From: Microbulbifer sp. ALW1 | Lineage (GTDB): Bacteria > Pseudomonadota > Gammaproteobacteria > Pseudomonadales > Cellvibrionaceae | DNA: 64,000 nt | Direction of reading: 5' to 3' | Assembly: GCF_009903625.1 (NCBI RefSeq) | Contig: NZ_CP047569.1 | Span: 702,001-766,000, forward strand | Part shown: piece after piece, positions 24,981 to 33,318 of the stretch | Layout: every line of letters starts with the position of its first letter | Position numbering within the stretch: the stretch's first letter is position 1 | Notes under the pieces: model-generated | Seen by the model: only the letters and a program-made list of their open reading frames with translations | What the model was told of the DNA's origin: nothing | Database searches by the model: none | Position numbers and translations under genes: made by a program

Positions 24981-26259
24981 TCTGACTCAAGCCCAGGTGC
25001 GCGAAAAAATTGCCGCGCGCCTCGCCAGCCGTCATCGCAAGGAAAAAATCTTCCGCGGGTTCGGCATCGCCAGTATTGCATTCGGTGTACTGGCGGTTGT
25101 GGTGCTGTTTACCGACATCATCAGCAAGGGCTCCAGCGCTTTTGTGCAGACCCAGATCCAGCTGGAGGTTCATTACGATCCGGCGGAACTGGGCATTGAC
25201 AAGGTGGACCATGAAAGTCTCGCCTGGGCCAACTTCGACGGTGTCATCCGCGCGTCCCTGCGTGAGCGCTTCCCCGATGTGAGTGGTCGCCGCGACAAGC
25301 GTGCGCTGTATGCACTAGTTTCCAACGGTGCCGGTTTTGAGCTGCGCGAGCGCCTGGAAAACCACCCGGAATTGCTCGGCCAGACTGAAACGCTGTGGTT
25401 CAACGCCGATGACGACGTCGACACCTATGTCAAAAGCCTGTCCAAGAGCAAAGAAGGCTTTACCGGACGTACTGATGAACAGCAAGCGGGCTGGATTCTG
25501 TCCCTGCGCGATAGCGGTGAACTGGAGAAGCGTTTCAATACCACCTTCTTTACTAACGGCGATTCCCGCGAGCCGGAGCAGGCAGGCATCCGCGCGGCCC
25601 TAGTAGGCTCCCTGCTGACCCTGCTGGTGACCCTGGCGCTGTCCTTCCCCATCGGTGTGGCCGCGGCAATTTACCTGGAAGAGTTTGCGCCGAAAAATCG
25701 CTGGACCGACCTGATCGAGGTGAACATCAATAACCTGGCTGCGGTACCGTCCATTGTGTTCGGTCTGCTGGGGCTGGCGATTTTCATCAACTTCTTCGAG
25801 TTACCGCGCTCGGCGCCGCTGGTGGGTGGTCTGGTGCTGACCCTGATGACCCTGCCGACGATCATCATTTCCAGCCGTGCCTCGCTCAAATCCGTACCGC
25901 CCTCCATCCGCGAAGCGGCCATGGGCATGGGGGCCTCGCGTATGCAGGTGGTGTTGCACCACGTATTGCCGCTGGCGATGCCGGGCATGTTGACCGGCGC
26001 CATTATCGGTATGGCCCAGGCCCTGGGTGAGACGGCCCCGCTGCTGATGATCGGTATGGTGGCATTTATTGTCGACGTGCCCCACGGGGTCACCGACCCG
26101 TCCACGGTGCTGCCGGTACAGATTTTCCTGTGGGCCGACAGCCCGGAGCGCGCCTTTGTGGAGCGCACCTCTGCGGCGATCATGGTTCTGTTGGCAGTCC
26201 TGATCACCATGAACACCTGCGCAGTCTGGCTGCGCAAGAAACTTGAGCGCCGCTGGTAA
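24973..26259 (+). CDS. pstA: Phosphate ABC transporter permease PstA (long form)
   Basis: A 428-residue permease, longer than E. coli PstA (296). One helix at residues ~27-50 is followed by a hydrophilic, presumably periplasmic insert of about 150 residues (QIQLEVHYDPAELGIDKVDHESLAW... to ~205), resembling the DUF3333 region of other long PstA proteins. The transport domain follows (LVGSLLTLLVTLALSFPIGVAAAIYLEEFAP), with the EAA loop REAAMGMGASRMQVVLHHVLPLAMPGMLTG. It is translated from an 8-bp overlap with pstC. Confidence 0.93.
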   Translation: MTDLTQAQVREKIAARLASRHRKEKIFRGFGIASIAFGVLAVVVLFTDIISKGSSAFVQTQIQLEVHYDPAELGIDKVDHESLAWANFDGVIRASLRERFPDVSGRRDKRALYALVSNGAGFELRERLENHPELLGQTETLWFNADDDVDTYVKSLSKSKEGFTGRTDEQQAGWILSLRDSGELEKRFNTTFFTNGDSREPEQAGIRAALVGSLLTLLVTLALSFPIGVAAAIYLEEFAPKNRWTDLIEVNINNLAAVPSIVFGLLGLAIFINFFELPRSAPLVGGLVLTLMTLPTIIISSRASLKSVPPSIREAAMGMGASRMQVVLHHVLPLAMPGMLTGAIIGMAQALGETAPLLMIGMVAFIVDVPHGVTDPSTVLPVQIFLWADSPERAFVERTSAAIMVLLAVLITMNTCAVWLRKKLERRW

Positions 26260-26299
26260 AGCCGGCGAATGCTAAGATAGCGAACCGAGATATAGAGCC

Positions 26300-27187
26300 A
26301 TGACCACCATGACCCTGAACGCCGGCCAGAGTGTACCGGCCAGCGACAATACCGGTGCCACAGCCGCGGAGCCCAATGTAGTGAAAACCAATGTAGAAAT
26401 CGCAAAAACCGTTGGCAGCCCCTTCTGTGATGAAGCCAAGCTGCGGATGCGCAATGTGAATGTGTTCTACGGTGAAGCCCAGGCGATTCACGATGTGAGC
26501 CTGGATATCGGCCGCAACCAGGTGGTGGCCATGATCGGCCCGTCCGGCTGCGGTAAATCCACCTTCTTGCGCTGTCTCAACCGCATGAACGACACCATTG
26601 AGGGCTGTCGCGTGGAAGGCGAGCTGAGCCTCGACGGTGAAGCCATTTACGGCCCCAAGGTGGATGTGGTGCCGCTGCGCGCGCGGGTGGGCATGGTGTT
26701 CCAGAAGCCGAACCCCTTCCCCAAGACGATTTACGAAAACGTCGCCTATGGGCCCAAAATCCACGGAATCGCCAGCCGCCGCGCGGAACTGGATGAGATC
26801 GTCGAGAACAGCCTGCGCCGCGCCGGTCTGTGGAATGAGGTGAAAGACCGCCTGGACAAGCCCGGCACCGGCCTCTCCGGCGGTCAGCAGCAGCGCCTGT
26901 GTATCGCCCGCGCCATTGCTGTGAGCCCGGAAGTAATCCTGATGGACGAGCCCTGTTCGGCCCTCGACCCGATTGCTACTGCCCGTATCGAAGAGCTGAT
27001 CGACGAGCTGCGCCAGAACTACACCATCGCCATCGTCACCCATTCGATGCAGCAGGCGGCCCGTGTCAGCCAGCGCACCGCCTACTTCCACCTGGGCAAG
27101 CTGGTAGAAGTAAACGATACCGAGACGGTGTTCACCAATCCCGAGCACGAACTCACCGAAGCCTACATTACCGGCCGTTTCGGCTAA
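26300..27187 (+). CDS. pstB: Phosphate ABC transporter ATP-binding protein
   Basis: A 295-residue ATPase driving PstCA. The first ~45 residues are a poorly conserved extension. Motifs: Walker [11 protein letters not shown]-loop [21 protein letters not shown], signature LSGGQQQRL, Walker [14 protein letters not shown] and the switch histidine in [13 protein letters not shown]. The PstB-specific [19 protein letters not shown] is intact. It sits 40 bp after pstA and 25 bp before phoU in one operon under the Pho box. Confidence 0.97.
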   Translation: MTTMTLNAGQSVPASDNTGATAAEPNVVKTNVEIAKTVGSPFCDEAKLRMRNVNVFYGEAQAIHDVSLDIGRNQVVAMIGPSGCGKSTFLRCLNRMNDTIEGCRVEGELSLDGEAIYGPKVDVVPLRARVGMVFQKPNPFPKTIYENVAYGPKIHGIASRRAELDEIVENSLRRAGLWNEVKDRLDKPGTGLSGGQQQRLCIARAIAVSPEVILMDEPCSALDPIATARIEELIDELRQNYTIAIVTHSMQQAARVSQRTAYFHLGKLVEVNDTETVFTNPEHELTEAYITGRFG

Positions 27188-27212
27188 GGTTGGGGGGAGC
27201 CCACAGAAGATT

Positions 27213-27908
27213 ATGGAAATGCATTTCGATCAACACATCTCCCGCCAGTTCAACGAGGACCTCGAAAGCCTCAAAACGGAAATGCTGGAAATGGGTGGCA
27301 TGGTCACCCGCCAGGTGGCCGACGCCGTAGAGGCCCTGGCCAACGCCGACAGTGAGCTGGCAGAAAAAGTTTTACAGGTGGAAGAGGAAATCGACCGCTG
27401 CGAAATGGAACTGGACGAGCACGCGACCCTGATCATCGCCAAGCGCCAGCCGGCGGCGTCGGATCTGCGTATGGTGATGTCGGTCATCCGCATCGCCCGC
27501 GACCTCGAGCGCGTGGGTGACGAGGCCAGCAAGATCGCCAAGATGGCCATAGCGTTGACGGACGAGGGCACCGCACCCCGCGGTTATACTGAAATCCGCC
27601 ACATCGCCAACGCCGTGCGCAAGATGCTGAATGATTCCCTCGACGCCTACACCCGCTTCGACGTCAAGTCCGCCATGGAAACCCTGGCCGAAGACGAGCA
27701 GGTGGATATGGATTACCGCAGCGCGATTCGCGAAATGGTCACCTACATGATGGAAGACCCGCGCAGCATTTCCCGGGTAATGAACGTGCTATGGACCCTG
27801 CGTTCGCTGGAGCGCATTGGCGACCACGCCAAGAATATCTGCGAGCAGGTGGTGTATTTGGTGAAAGGCGCGGACATACGTCACGGAAATGAAAAAAATC
27901 TGCGATAA
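27213..27908 (+). CDS. phoU: Phosphate signalling protein PhoU
   Basis: A 231-residue protein made of two PhoU three-helix repeats. Signature pieces: HISRQFNEDLESLKTEMLEMGGMVTRQV at the start and DLRMVMSVIRIARDLERVGDEASKIAK (residues ~87-113), with a matching TLRSLERIGDHAKNICEQVVYLVKG in the second repeat. PhoU links the Pst transporter to PhoR and silences the Pho response when phosphate is sufficient. It is the last gene of the pst operon and is followed by two strong hairpins. Confidence 0.96.
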   Translation: MEMHFDQHISRQFNEDLESLKTEMLEMGGMVTRQVADAVEALANADSELAEKVLQVEEEIDRCEMELDEHATLIIAKRQPAASDLRMVMSVIRIARDLERVGDEASKIAKMAIALTDEGTAPRGYTEIRHIANAVRKMLNDSLDAYTRFDVKSAMETLAEDEQVDMDYRSAIREMVTYMMEDPRSISRVMNVLWTLRSLERIGDHAKNICEQVVYLVKGADIRHGNEKNLR

Positions 27909-27947
27909 AAATTTCTCGGTACTGAATAAATAAACCGAGAAATTTTT
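27907..27947 (+). terminator. First terminator hairpin after phoU
   Basis: AAAAATTTCTCGGT pairs with ACCGAGAAATTTTT across a 13-base loop, and the stem overlaps the phoU stop codon. The T-rich 3' arm makes it a plausible intrinsic terminator. Confidence 0.75.
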
Positions 27948-28339
27948 CCCAAGAAAAGGCCGCAATTGCGGCCTTTTTTATTTTTGTACCAGTTCCAATT
28001 GAGAATTGATTACAAAAAGAAAGGTTTTTTTGGTAAAGCCAAAGGGTTTATTTCATCGGTTTTGTTTGGCCGAACAAGCCCCTGACCCAGCAAATACTGA
28101 CGCACAAACATATTCAGCATTGGTTCAGTTCCAAGCGCGCAAAATAACCGGGCGTCTGTAGTTAAGCTACCGAATACAAATCGTATTTGAGACGCTCGTC
28201 GCAATTAATTCTTTTCATTGCACAGTCAAATTCCTTTGCTTAGAATCCGCGCCGAATTTATCTCGGGCTCAATTTTGCGAGTTTGGGTAAATCGGACGGG
28301 TACCAAAGTACTGATGTAAATTAAACAGGGAACACTTCC
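27909..28339. other. Intergenic region between phoU and the porin-like gene
   Basis: These 431 bases hold two terminators at the phoU side (27907-27979), then an AT-rich stretch with no gene I can support. A 64-codon TTG-started frame on the minus strand (28010-28204) has no ribosome site and no recognisable protein. The last 100 bases before 28340 presumably hold the porin promoter. Confidence 0.6.
27954..27979 (+). terminator. Second terminator hairpin after phoU
   Basis: A fully symmetric stem AAAAGGCCGCAATTGCGGCCTTTT runs into T's. It backs up the first hairpin and would also work in the opposite direction. Confidence 0.85.
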
Positions 28340-29143
28340 ATGAAGTTCAAGTTTGCCGCACTTCCTCTTATGCTGGTTTCTGCCATTGCTTCCGCAGAGC
28401 AGTACAATTCTTTCACCGATGCTGACTATGAAACTCGCGATTATCGCGGTGCAGATGTCGATACCTTGAGCGTTCAGTCTCAGTATTATTTCGGTGCCCT
28501 GAATACTCTGGGTCCGCGTAAAGAGTTCAACTACATTCTGCCAGTAACCAATATTTACGGTGGGGTATCCTCGCTCGACGCCGGTCAGTTTGACGATGAG
28601 ATCGTGACATTCGGTGGCGAGTACTACACCGGCCAGTGGAAGTTATTTGGTGAGTTCAACGATGTTTACTCCACCAATGTTTACAGTGCCGGTGCTGGCT
28701 TCCTGTTCTCTCCGAACCTGCTTGCCGAAGTTGAAGCGCAGAAAGTAGAAGATGAAGACACCGTATTGTATGTTCGTGGCCAATACAACCATCAGTTGAG
28801 CGGCACCGACTACATCGGTTTCACTGCAGAAATTGATGATGGCTTCGACTACCGCAGTATTTCTTCCAAGTACTTCACCGCTCTATCCGGCGGCCAGTAC
28901 TTTACCACTGAGCTTGGTCTGACCGACACCGATGGCGCTGACTTCTATTGGAATGGTGGAGTTGAGTTTTACTTCAACGAAAACACTTCCGTGGGCGCGG
29001 CTTACGATGAATTGGTAGAAGACTACGAAATCAATGCTACTCATTTCTTCAATCGCAATGTCGCAGCTAAAGTTGCCTATGGTTCCAACCGCGATTTCGA
29101 CGACCTGGATATGTTCCGCATTGGCGTAACCGTTCAGCTGTAA
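28340..29143 (+). CDS. Putative outer-membrane beta-barrel (porin-like) protein
   Basis: A 267-residue protein with a signal peptide MKFKFAALPLMLVSAIASA, then alternating polar/aromatic strands rich in Tyr, Phe, Gly and Asp, ending in a barrel-type C-terminus MFRIGVTVQL. It resembles short 'putative porin' families of marine gammaproteobacteria. Base and codon use appear more AT-rich than its neighbours, common for abundant outer-membrane proteins. It lies just after the pst operon, but I see no Pho box ahead of it, so a phosphate-porin role is only a possibility. Confidence 0.7.
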   Translation: MKFKFAALPLMLVSAIASAEQYNSFTDADYETRDYRGADVDTLSVQSQYYFGALNTLGPRKEFNYILPVTNIYGGVSSLDAGQFDDEIVTFGGEYYTGQWKLFGEFNDVYSTNVYSAGAGFLFSPNLLAEVEAQKVEDEDTVLYVRGQYNHQLSGTDYIGFTAEIDDGFDYRSISSKYFTALSGGQYFTTELGLTDTDGADFYWNGGVEFYFNENTSVGAAYDELVEDYEINATHFFNRNVAAKVAYGSNRDFDDLDMFRIGVTVQL

Positions 29144-29171
29144 TTTTCCCTACAACGGAAAATTAGCAAAT

Positions 29172-29206
29172 AAAAAAGCGGGCGAATTTCTTCGCCCGCT
29201 TTTTTC
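29172..29206 (+). terminator. Terminator after the porin-like gene
   Basis: AAAAAAGCGGGCGAA pairs with TTCGCCCGCTTTTTT across a TTTC-type loop; the flanking A- and T-runs make it usable by both convergent genes. Confidence 0.9.
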
Positions 29207-29236
29207 GTTTCTACACTCGCAAAATAATTTTCAAGC

Positions 29237-30529
29237 TTACCCCTTGCTTTCCAATGCCTGCACCCGCGCCTGCGCCTTGGTGGCAATATCACCTTCCGAT
29301 TGCGCTGCAATCTGGTACTGGCTCAACGCATTCTTGGTATTGCCCTGCTGTTCGTAAACCTGCCCCAGGTAATAGTGCGCGTGGGGCGTATCCAGGTACT
29401 GGGTGGAGCGGTTCAGGTCGCGCTCGGCGGCGGTGTAGTTTTTCAGCTGGGCATTCAGCATGCCGCGCATCAGCCAGTTGGAAAACAGCGTGGGGTTTTT
29501 CTGTACCGCGGTTTCATAGGACTTCAGTGCCGGCTGGTACTGCTCCTTTTGTGCCAATAGGTCCCCTTCCAGCGCGTAAAAGGCAGCTTCCTTGGGCTGC
29601 TGTTGTTGTGCGCGGCGGGTCAGGCTCAATGCCTGGTCGTATTCTTTGTTCTTGGCCGCTTTCAGCGCATTGTCATAGCTCTTGTATGCATCGGCATCGC
29701 GTCGCAACTGAGCAATGGCCTTCTGATACTGGGTGCGGTTGGTGGTGCCACCGCCGAGTTTCTTGGCGTGTTTGATATTGGCATCCACTCGCGACTGGGA
29801 CGGCGGGTGGCTGGCGAACAGCGCTTCCAGCCCACCGGACTGGCTGCCCTTGGACAGCTCCACAAATTTCTCCTGCAGGCGCACCGCACCTTGGGGGTCG
29901 TAGCCGGCAGCGGCCATATAGCGCATGCCGTACTGGTCGGACTCCAGTTCGTTGTCGCGGCCGTACTTGGCGATATAGGCGGAGCCGCCGAACTGGCTGC
30001 CGGCGGAAATCAGGTCGCCATAGCCGGTGTTCTGGGTGGTGGCGCCGAGAATGGCGATGCCCGCTCCGAGGATCTGCTGCTGGGACATGGCAGCAGCGGA
30101 GTGGCGCGCGGCGGCGTGAACGATTTCATGGCCAAGTACCGCGGCGAGCTCCGCTTCGTCTTCCAGCAGTACCAGCAGGCCGCGGTTGACCGCGATCTTG
30201 CCGCCGGGCAGTGCCCAGGCGTTGGGTGTGGAGTTGTTCAGTACCACGAATTCATAGGGCAAGGTGGGCTGGTCGGAGACCCTGGCCAGTTTCTGCCCTA
30301 CGCCATTCACATAGCTCTGCAGCGCCGGGTCCACCAGGTACTGGCCGCCCTGGGTCTGCTGGGCCTTGGGATACTGTTGCGCGCCCAGGGCCACTTCCTG
30401 GTTCTGGGACATCAGCGACAGCTCTTTCTTGCCGGTAACCGGGTTGACCGCACAGCCAGCAATACCGGCGGTTACCGCAGCGGCGATGGCGGTGGCCAGG
30501 AGTCGGTTTGAGATTGAACGCGGAAACAT
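29237..30529 (-). CDS. M48-family metalloprotease lipoprotein with C-terminal TPR repeats (BepA/YfgC-like)
   Basis: A 430-residue protein from ATG 30529, chosen because GGGAGAGGA sits just upstream; the frame runs 23 codons further. A lipoprotein signal ends at a GIAGC lipobox (~residue 26). The peptidase domain has the zinc motif HEIVHAAARHS and a downstream glutamate in NELESDQYGMRYMAAAGYDP. The last ~150 residues form TPR-like helices (AALKSYETAVQKNPTLFSNWLMRGML). BepA-like proteases check outer-membrane protein and LptD assembly in the periplasm. It is divergent from the DUF4265 gene. Confidence 0.9.
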   Translation of the reverse strand: MFPRSISNRLLATAIAAAVTAGIAGCAVNPVTGKKELSLMSQNQEVALGAQQYPKAQQTQGGQYLVDPALQSYVNGVGQKLARVSDQPTLPYEFVVLNNSTPNAWALPGGKIAVNRGLLVLLEDEAELAAVLGHEIVHAAARHSAAAMSQQQILGAGIAILGATTQNTGYGDLISAGSQFGGSAYIAKYGRDNELESDQYGMRYMAAAGYDPQGAVRLQEKFVELSKGSQSGGLEALFASHPPSQSRVDANIKHAKKLGGGTTNRTQYQKAIAQLRRDADAYKSYDNALKAAKNKEYDQALSLTRRAQQQQPKEAAFYALEGDLLAQKEQYQPALKSYETAVQKNPTLFSNWLMRGMLNAQLKNYTAAERDLNRSTQYLDTPHAHYYLGQVYEQQGNTKNALSQYQIAAQSEGDIATKAQARVQALESKG

Positions 30530-30633
30530 GATCCTCTCCCTGTATAATGTTCGATCTTTTGGCGCGGCTCGACACAGCGATCTGTGGAGCCAGTTCAAGG
30601 CCGATTATTGTACACAGTCCGGGGAGAGAGGTT

Positions 30634-31125
30634 ATGACGACCGCACTGCAGATTATCGAATTATTCGCCGGCACCAATCCGGATGGCGAGCCAGTGGTGG
30701 AGCGGATGCAGGTACGGGTCAACGAAGACGACAGCCTGCAGCTGGTGCGCTCACCGGCGTTTATCAAGGGCATTGCCAGTGGCGACACCATCAAGGTAGA
30801 CCGCACCGACCCCGACAAACCGGGCTTTGAGCTGATCAAGCGCTCCGGCAATCTGGCGGTGCGGATCTTCTGCCGCGGCGACAGCACCAAGTTGTCGGAC
30901 CAGCTGACCCCGCAACTGGAGAAGCTTGGTGGCGAGCTGGACATGGAGAGCCCGCGCCTGCTGGTGTACAGCATCCACGTCAGCTGTGGATTCGCTGAAA
31001 TCGAGCAGATCCTCAACAGTGCCTGCGACGGCGCCAACAGCGTCTGGTACTACGGCAATGTCTATGACCCGGTAGATGGCCAGACACCGCTGAACTGGTG
31101 GCAGGACATCCTGAAACCGGAATAA
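30634..31125 (+). CDS. DUF4265-domain protein
   Basis: A 163-residue soluble protein from ATG 30634, which has a GGGGAGAGAG ribosome site; the frame continues 29 codons upstream. Features include VVERMQVRVNEDDSLQLVRSPAFIKGIASGDTIKVD in the first half and VYSIHVSCGFAEIEQILN in the second, as in DUF4265 proteins. No function is established. It precedes yaaA by 54 bp on the same strand and may be co-transcribed with it. Confidence 0.7.
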   Translation: MTTALQIIELFAGTNPDGEPVVERMQVRVNEDDSLQLVRSPAFIKGIASGDTIKVDRTDPDKPGFELIKRSGNLAVRIFCRGDSTKLSDQLTPQLEKLGGELDMESPRLLVYSIHVSCGFAEIEQILNSACDGANSVWYYGNVYDPVDGQTPLNWWQDILKPE

Positions 31126-31179
31126 GCCCGGAATAACTTACCCCTGCCGCTACTCGGAACTGATGAAGACGTTATTTTC

Positions 31180-31959
31180 ATGCTGATAGTTATTTCCCCT
31201 GCAAAAACCCTGGATTACGAAAGCGAGATACCCCAGCTGGACACCACGCAGCCGGACTTCCTCAAGGAGTCCGCGGTGCTGATCAAGCAGCTTAAGGCGC
31301 TGAGCCCGCAGGACATTTCCGGCCTGATGAAGATCTCGGACAAGCTGGGCCTGCTCAATTACGACCGTTTCCACAGCTGGAAGCGGCCGTTCAGTGACAG
31401 TAACGCGCGCCCGGCCTTGCTGGCGTTCAAGGGCGACGTGTACACCGGGCTGGCGGCGGAAACTATGAACAAGCGGGATTTCGCCTTTGCGCAGAAACAC
31501 CTGCGTATGCTCTCCGGCCTCTACGGTCTGCTGCGCCCGCTGGACCTGATGCAACCCTACCGGTTGGAAATGGGCACCAAGTTCGCCAACAGCGGCGGTA
31601 AAAACCTGTATGAATTCTGGGGTGGCAAGATCACCGCAGCGCTGAACGAGCAGCTGAAAGCTGTGAAAAGCAAAGAGCTGGTGAATCTCGCTTCTAACGA
31701 GTATTTCAAAGCCGTACAGCCGAAAAGCCTGCAGGGTGAAATCATTACCCCCCACTTCAAGGACTGGAAAAACGGCCAGTACAAAATGATCAGCTTCTTC
31801 GCCAAAAAAGCCCGCGGCATGATGAGTCGCTGGGCCATCGACCAGCGGGTGAAAAAGGCGGAGCAACTGAAAGACTTCGACGTGGCCGGTTACTACTTCA
31901 GTGAAGAGCACTCCAAAGGCAACGATTGGGTGTTCCTGCGCGACGAACAGCCGGCCTGA
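31180..31959 (+). CDS. yaaA: Peroxide stress protein YaaA
   Basis: A 259-residue cytoplasmic protein, equal in length to E. coli YaaA (258). It starts [15 protein letters not shown] and holds the family blocks [40 protein letters not shown] and [13 protein letters not shown]. YaaA lowers intracellular free iron during hydrogen-peroxide stress and binds DNA. In E. coli it is under OxyR control, and an oxyR gene lies 12 kb away in this window. The following methyltransferase-like gene starts 5 bp after its stop. Confidence 0.95.
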   Translation: MLIVISPAKTLDYESEIPQLDTTQPDFLKESAVLIKQLKALSPQDISGLMKISDKLGLLNYDRFHSWKRPFSDSNARPALLAFKGDVYTGLAAETMNKRDFAFAQKHLRMLSGLYGLLRPLDLMQPYRLEMGTKFANSGGKNLYEFWGGKITAALNEQLKAVKSKELVNLASNEYFKAVQPKSLQGEIITPHFKDWKNGQYKMISFFAKKARGMMSRWAIDQRVKKAEQLKDFDVAGYYFSEEHSKGNDWVFLRDEQPA

Positions 31960-31964
31960 GCACA

Positions 31965-32570
31965 ATGACAATGGAATCCCAGCTGCCAGACGCGCCTTCC
32001 ACCGAGCGCAACCGCCAACCGATACTGGAGCACCTGCAGCGGTTGCTGGTGAATAGCCGACATCTGCTGGAAATCGGCAGCGGCACCGGCCAGCACGCGG
32101 TGTATTTTGCCCCGCGCTTGCCCCGGGTAACCTGGCAGACCTCGGAGCGCCTTCAGAATCTGCACGAGGTGCAGGCCTGGTTGAACTACAGCCCGGCAGA
32201 CAATCTGCCGGCACCCGTGGCACTGGACGTGACCGGGAATTGGCCATCACTCCGTGTGGATACGGTATTCACCTCGAATACCCTGCACATCATGCCGGCC
32301 ACTGCGGTGGAGGTGTTTTTCGCGCGTCTGAAAAATGTATTGCAGCCCGGTGGTCAGCTGATCGTTTACGGTCCGGTAAAAATCGCCGGGGAATACATCG
32401 GCCCGAGTAATGCGGATTTTGATTGCTGGTTGAAGGAGCAGGATTCCCTGCGGGGTATTCGCGATCTGGAGTGGCTGGATCAACTGGCTGCGGTGGAAGG
32501 TCTGGTGCGCACGGAAAACAACGACCTGCCGGCGCACAATCAATTGCTGGTGTGGCAGCTGGCGGGATGA
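31965..32570 (+). CDS. DUF938 / SAM-dependent methyltransferase-like protein
   Basis: A 201-residue protein from ATG 31965, 5 bp after yaaA; an in-frame extension inside yaaA is ignored, and ATG 31971 is an alternative. The class I SAM-binding motif HLLEIGSGTGQHAVYFAP lies at residues ~33-50, and LDVTGNWPSLRVDTVFTSNTLHIMP carries the acidic motif II region. These match DUF938 proteins, methyltransferase-like enzymes of unknown substrate. Coupling with yaaA suggests a link to peroxide stress, by position only. Confidence 0.8.
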   Translation: MTMESQLPDAPSTERNRQPILEHLQRLLVNSRHLLEIGSGTGQHAVYFAPRLPRVTWQTSERLQNLHEVQAWLNYSPADNLPAPVALDVTGNWPSLRVDTVFTSNTLHIMPATAVEVFFARLKNVLQPGGQLIVYGPVKIAGEYIGPSNADFDCWLKEQDSLRGIRDLEWLDQLAAVEGLVRTENNDLPAHNQLLVWQLAG

Positions 32571-32622
32571 TCCCGCAGCCTTGAACAGAGAGACATTTGA
32601 CCTGAACCAAGACCCGGCACAG

Positions 32623-32687
32623 GTAAGTGACTCAGGTAAGTAACTCAAGTAAGAAATTCAGGAAAGTAACTCAAGTAAGTAATAGGA
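32623..32687 (+). repeat. Five 13-bp tandem repeats ahead of a small membrane-protein gene
   Basis: Units of 13 bp start at 32623, 32636, 32649, 32662 and 32675 with consensus GTAAGTAACTCAA; the last decays into the TAGGAGG ribosome site. Each unit contains stop codons and 13 is not a multiple of 3, so all forward frames are closed. It likely arose by slippage. Confidence 0.85.
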
Positions 32688-32697
32688 GGTGCGCATT

Positions 32698-33057
32698 ATG
32701 CCCCCATGGTTTGAAACCACCCTCGCGATCTTCGCGGCTATTGCCGCGGTGTTTTTCTTCGGGAAATACCGCGAAACGGCCGCCGCACTACATGAAGCGG
32801 AGCGTATGAAGCACAAGCTCTCCAAAGACCTGGATCGATACCGGGATGTGCCCCAGTTGCGGGCCCTGCGCGATGGTTTAGTTGGCGAGCGCAAGCTGCC
32901 GGAAGATGACGACGGGCATGCACACCTGCTGATTCGCGATAGCGGGCGCAAGCTGGTGCATGTCACAGTGCAGAAAACTGCCAGCCCTGTGGCCGGTGAT
33001 GAAAAGATCCACTACCAGTCCGGCGGCGAACAGCAGCTTTTGCAGGAGTTGGAATAA
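32698..33057 (+). CDS. Small single-span membrane protein of unknown function
   Basis: A 119-residue protein from ATG 32698, 8 bp after an AGGAGG site; a GTG overlapping that site is less likely. One N-terminal hydrophobic helix (residues ~6-22) is followed by a charged cytoplasmic or periplasmic part with a likely coiled coil (ETAAALHEAERMKHKLSKDLDRYRDVP) and a beta-rich C-terminus. I do not recognise the family. A perfect terminator follows. Confidence 0.65.
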   Translation: MPPWFETTLAIFAAIAAVFFFGKYRETAAALHEAERMKHKLSKDLDRYRDVPQLRALRDGLVGERKLPEDDDGHAHLLIRDSGRKLVHVTVQKTASPVAGDEKIHYQSGGEQQLLQELE

Positions 33058-33083
33058 TTTCTCGTTTGAGCGCTGCCGTTAGT

Positions 33084-33111
33084 AAAAAGCCCCGCATAGC
33101 GGGGCTTTTTT
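33084..33111 (+). terminator. Intrinsic terminator
   Basis: The 12-bp perfect stem AAAAAGCCCCGC/GCGGGGCTTTTT with an ATA loop, followed by T, closes the transcript of the small membrane-protein gene. Confidence 0.92.
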
Positions 33112-33318
33112 GTGTGAGTGAGATTAAATCCGGTAGCTGACCGAGACTTAACGCTCGATGCCGTGGTGCTACTTGTCACATGTTTCTGTTGATTCACTTC
33201 TCAAAATAGCCAAAAAGGGCCATTGAGGCGCCAAATCTTTGCCGGTATTTTTGCACAGCAAAAAAATCCTAATAACGCTGCATACAAAAATTTCTGACTA
33301 AAGATAAACAGGATACGG

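Noticed and set aside
28010..28204. A 64-codon minus-strand frame after phoU
   Set aside because: TTG start, no ribosome site, no recognisable protein, and the region is AT-rich intergenic DNA.
28204..28339. Possible Pho box upstream of the porin-like gene
   Set aside because: Only single CAGTCA/TTTCAT-like pieces occur and they are not spaced by 11 bp.
32623..32687. CRISPR-like array
   Set aside because: The 13-bp units are directly adjacent with no spacers and no cas gene is present.
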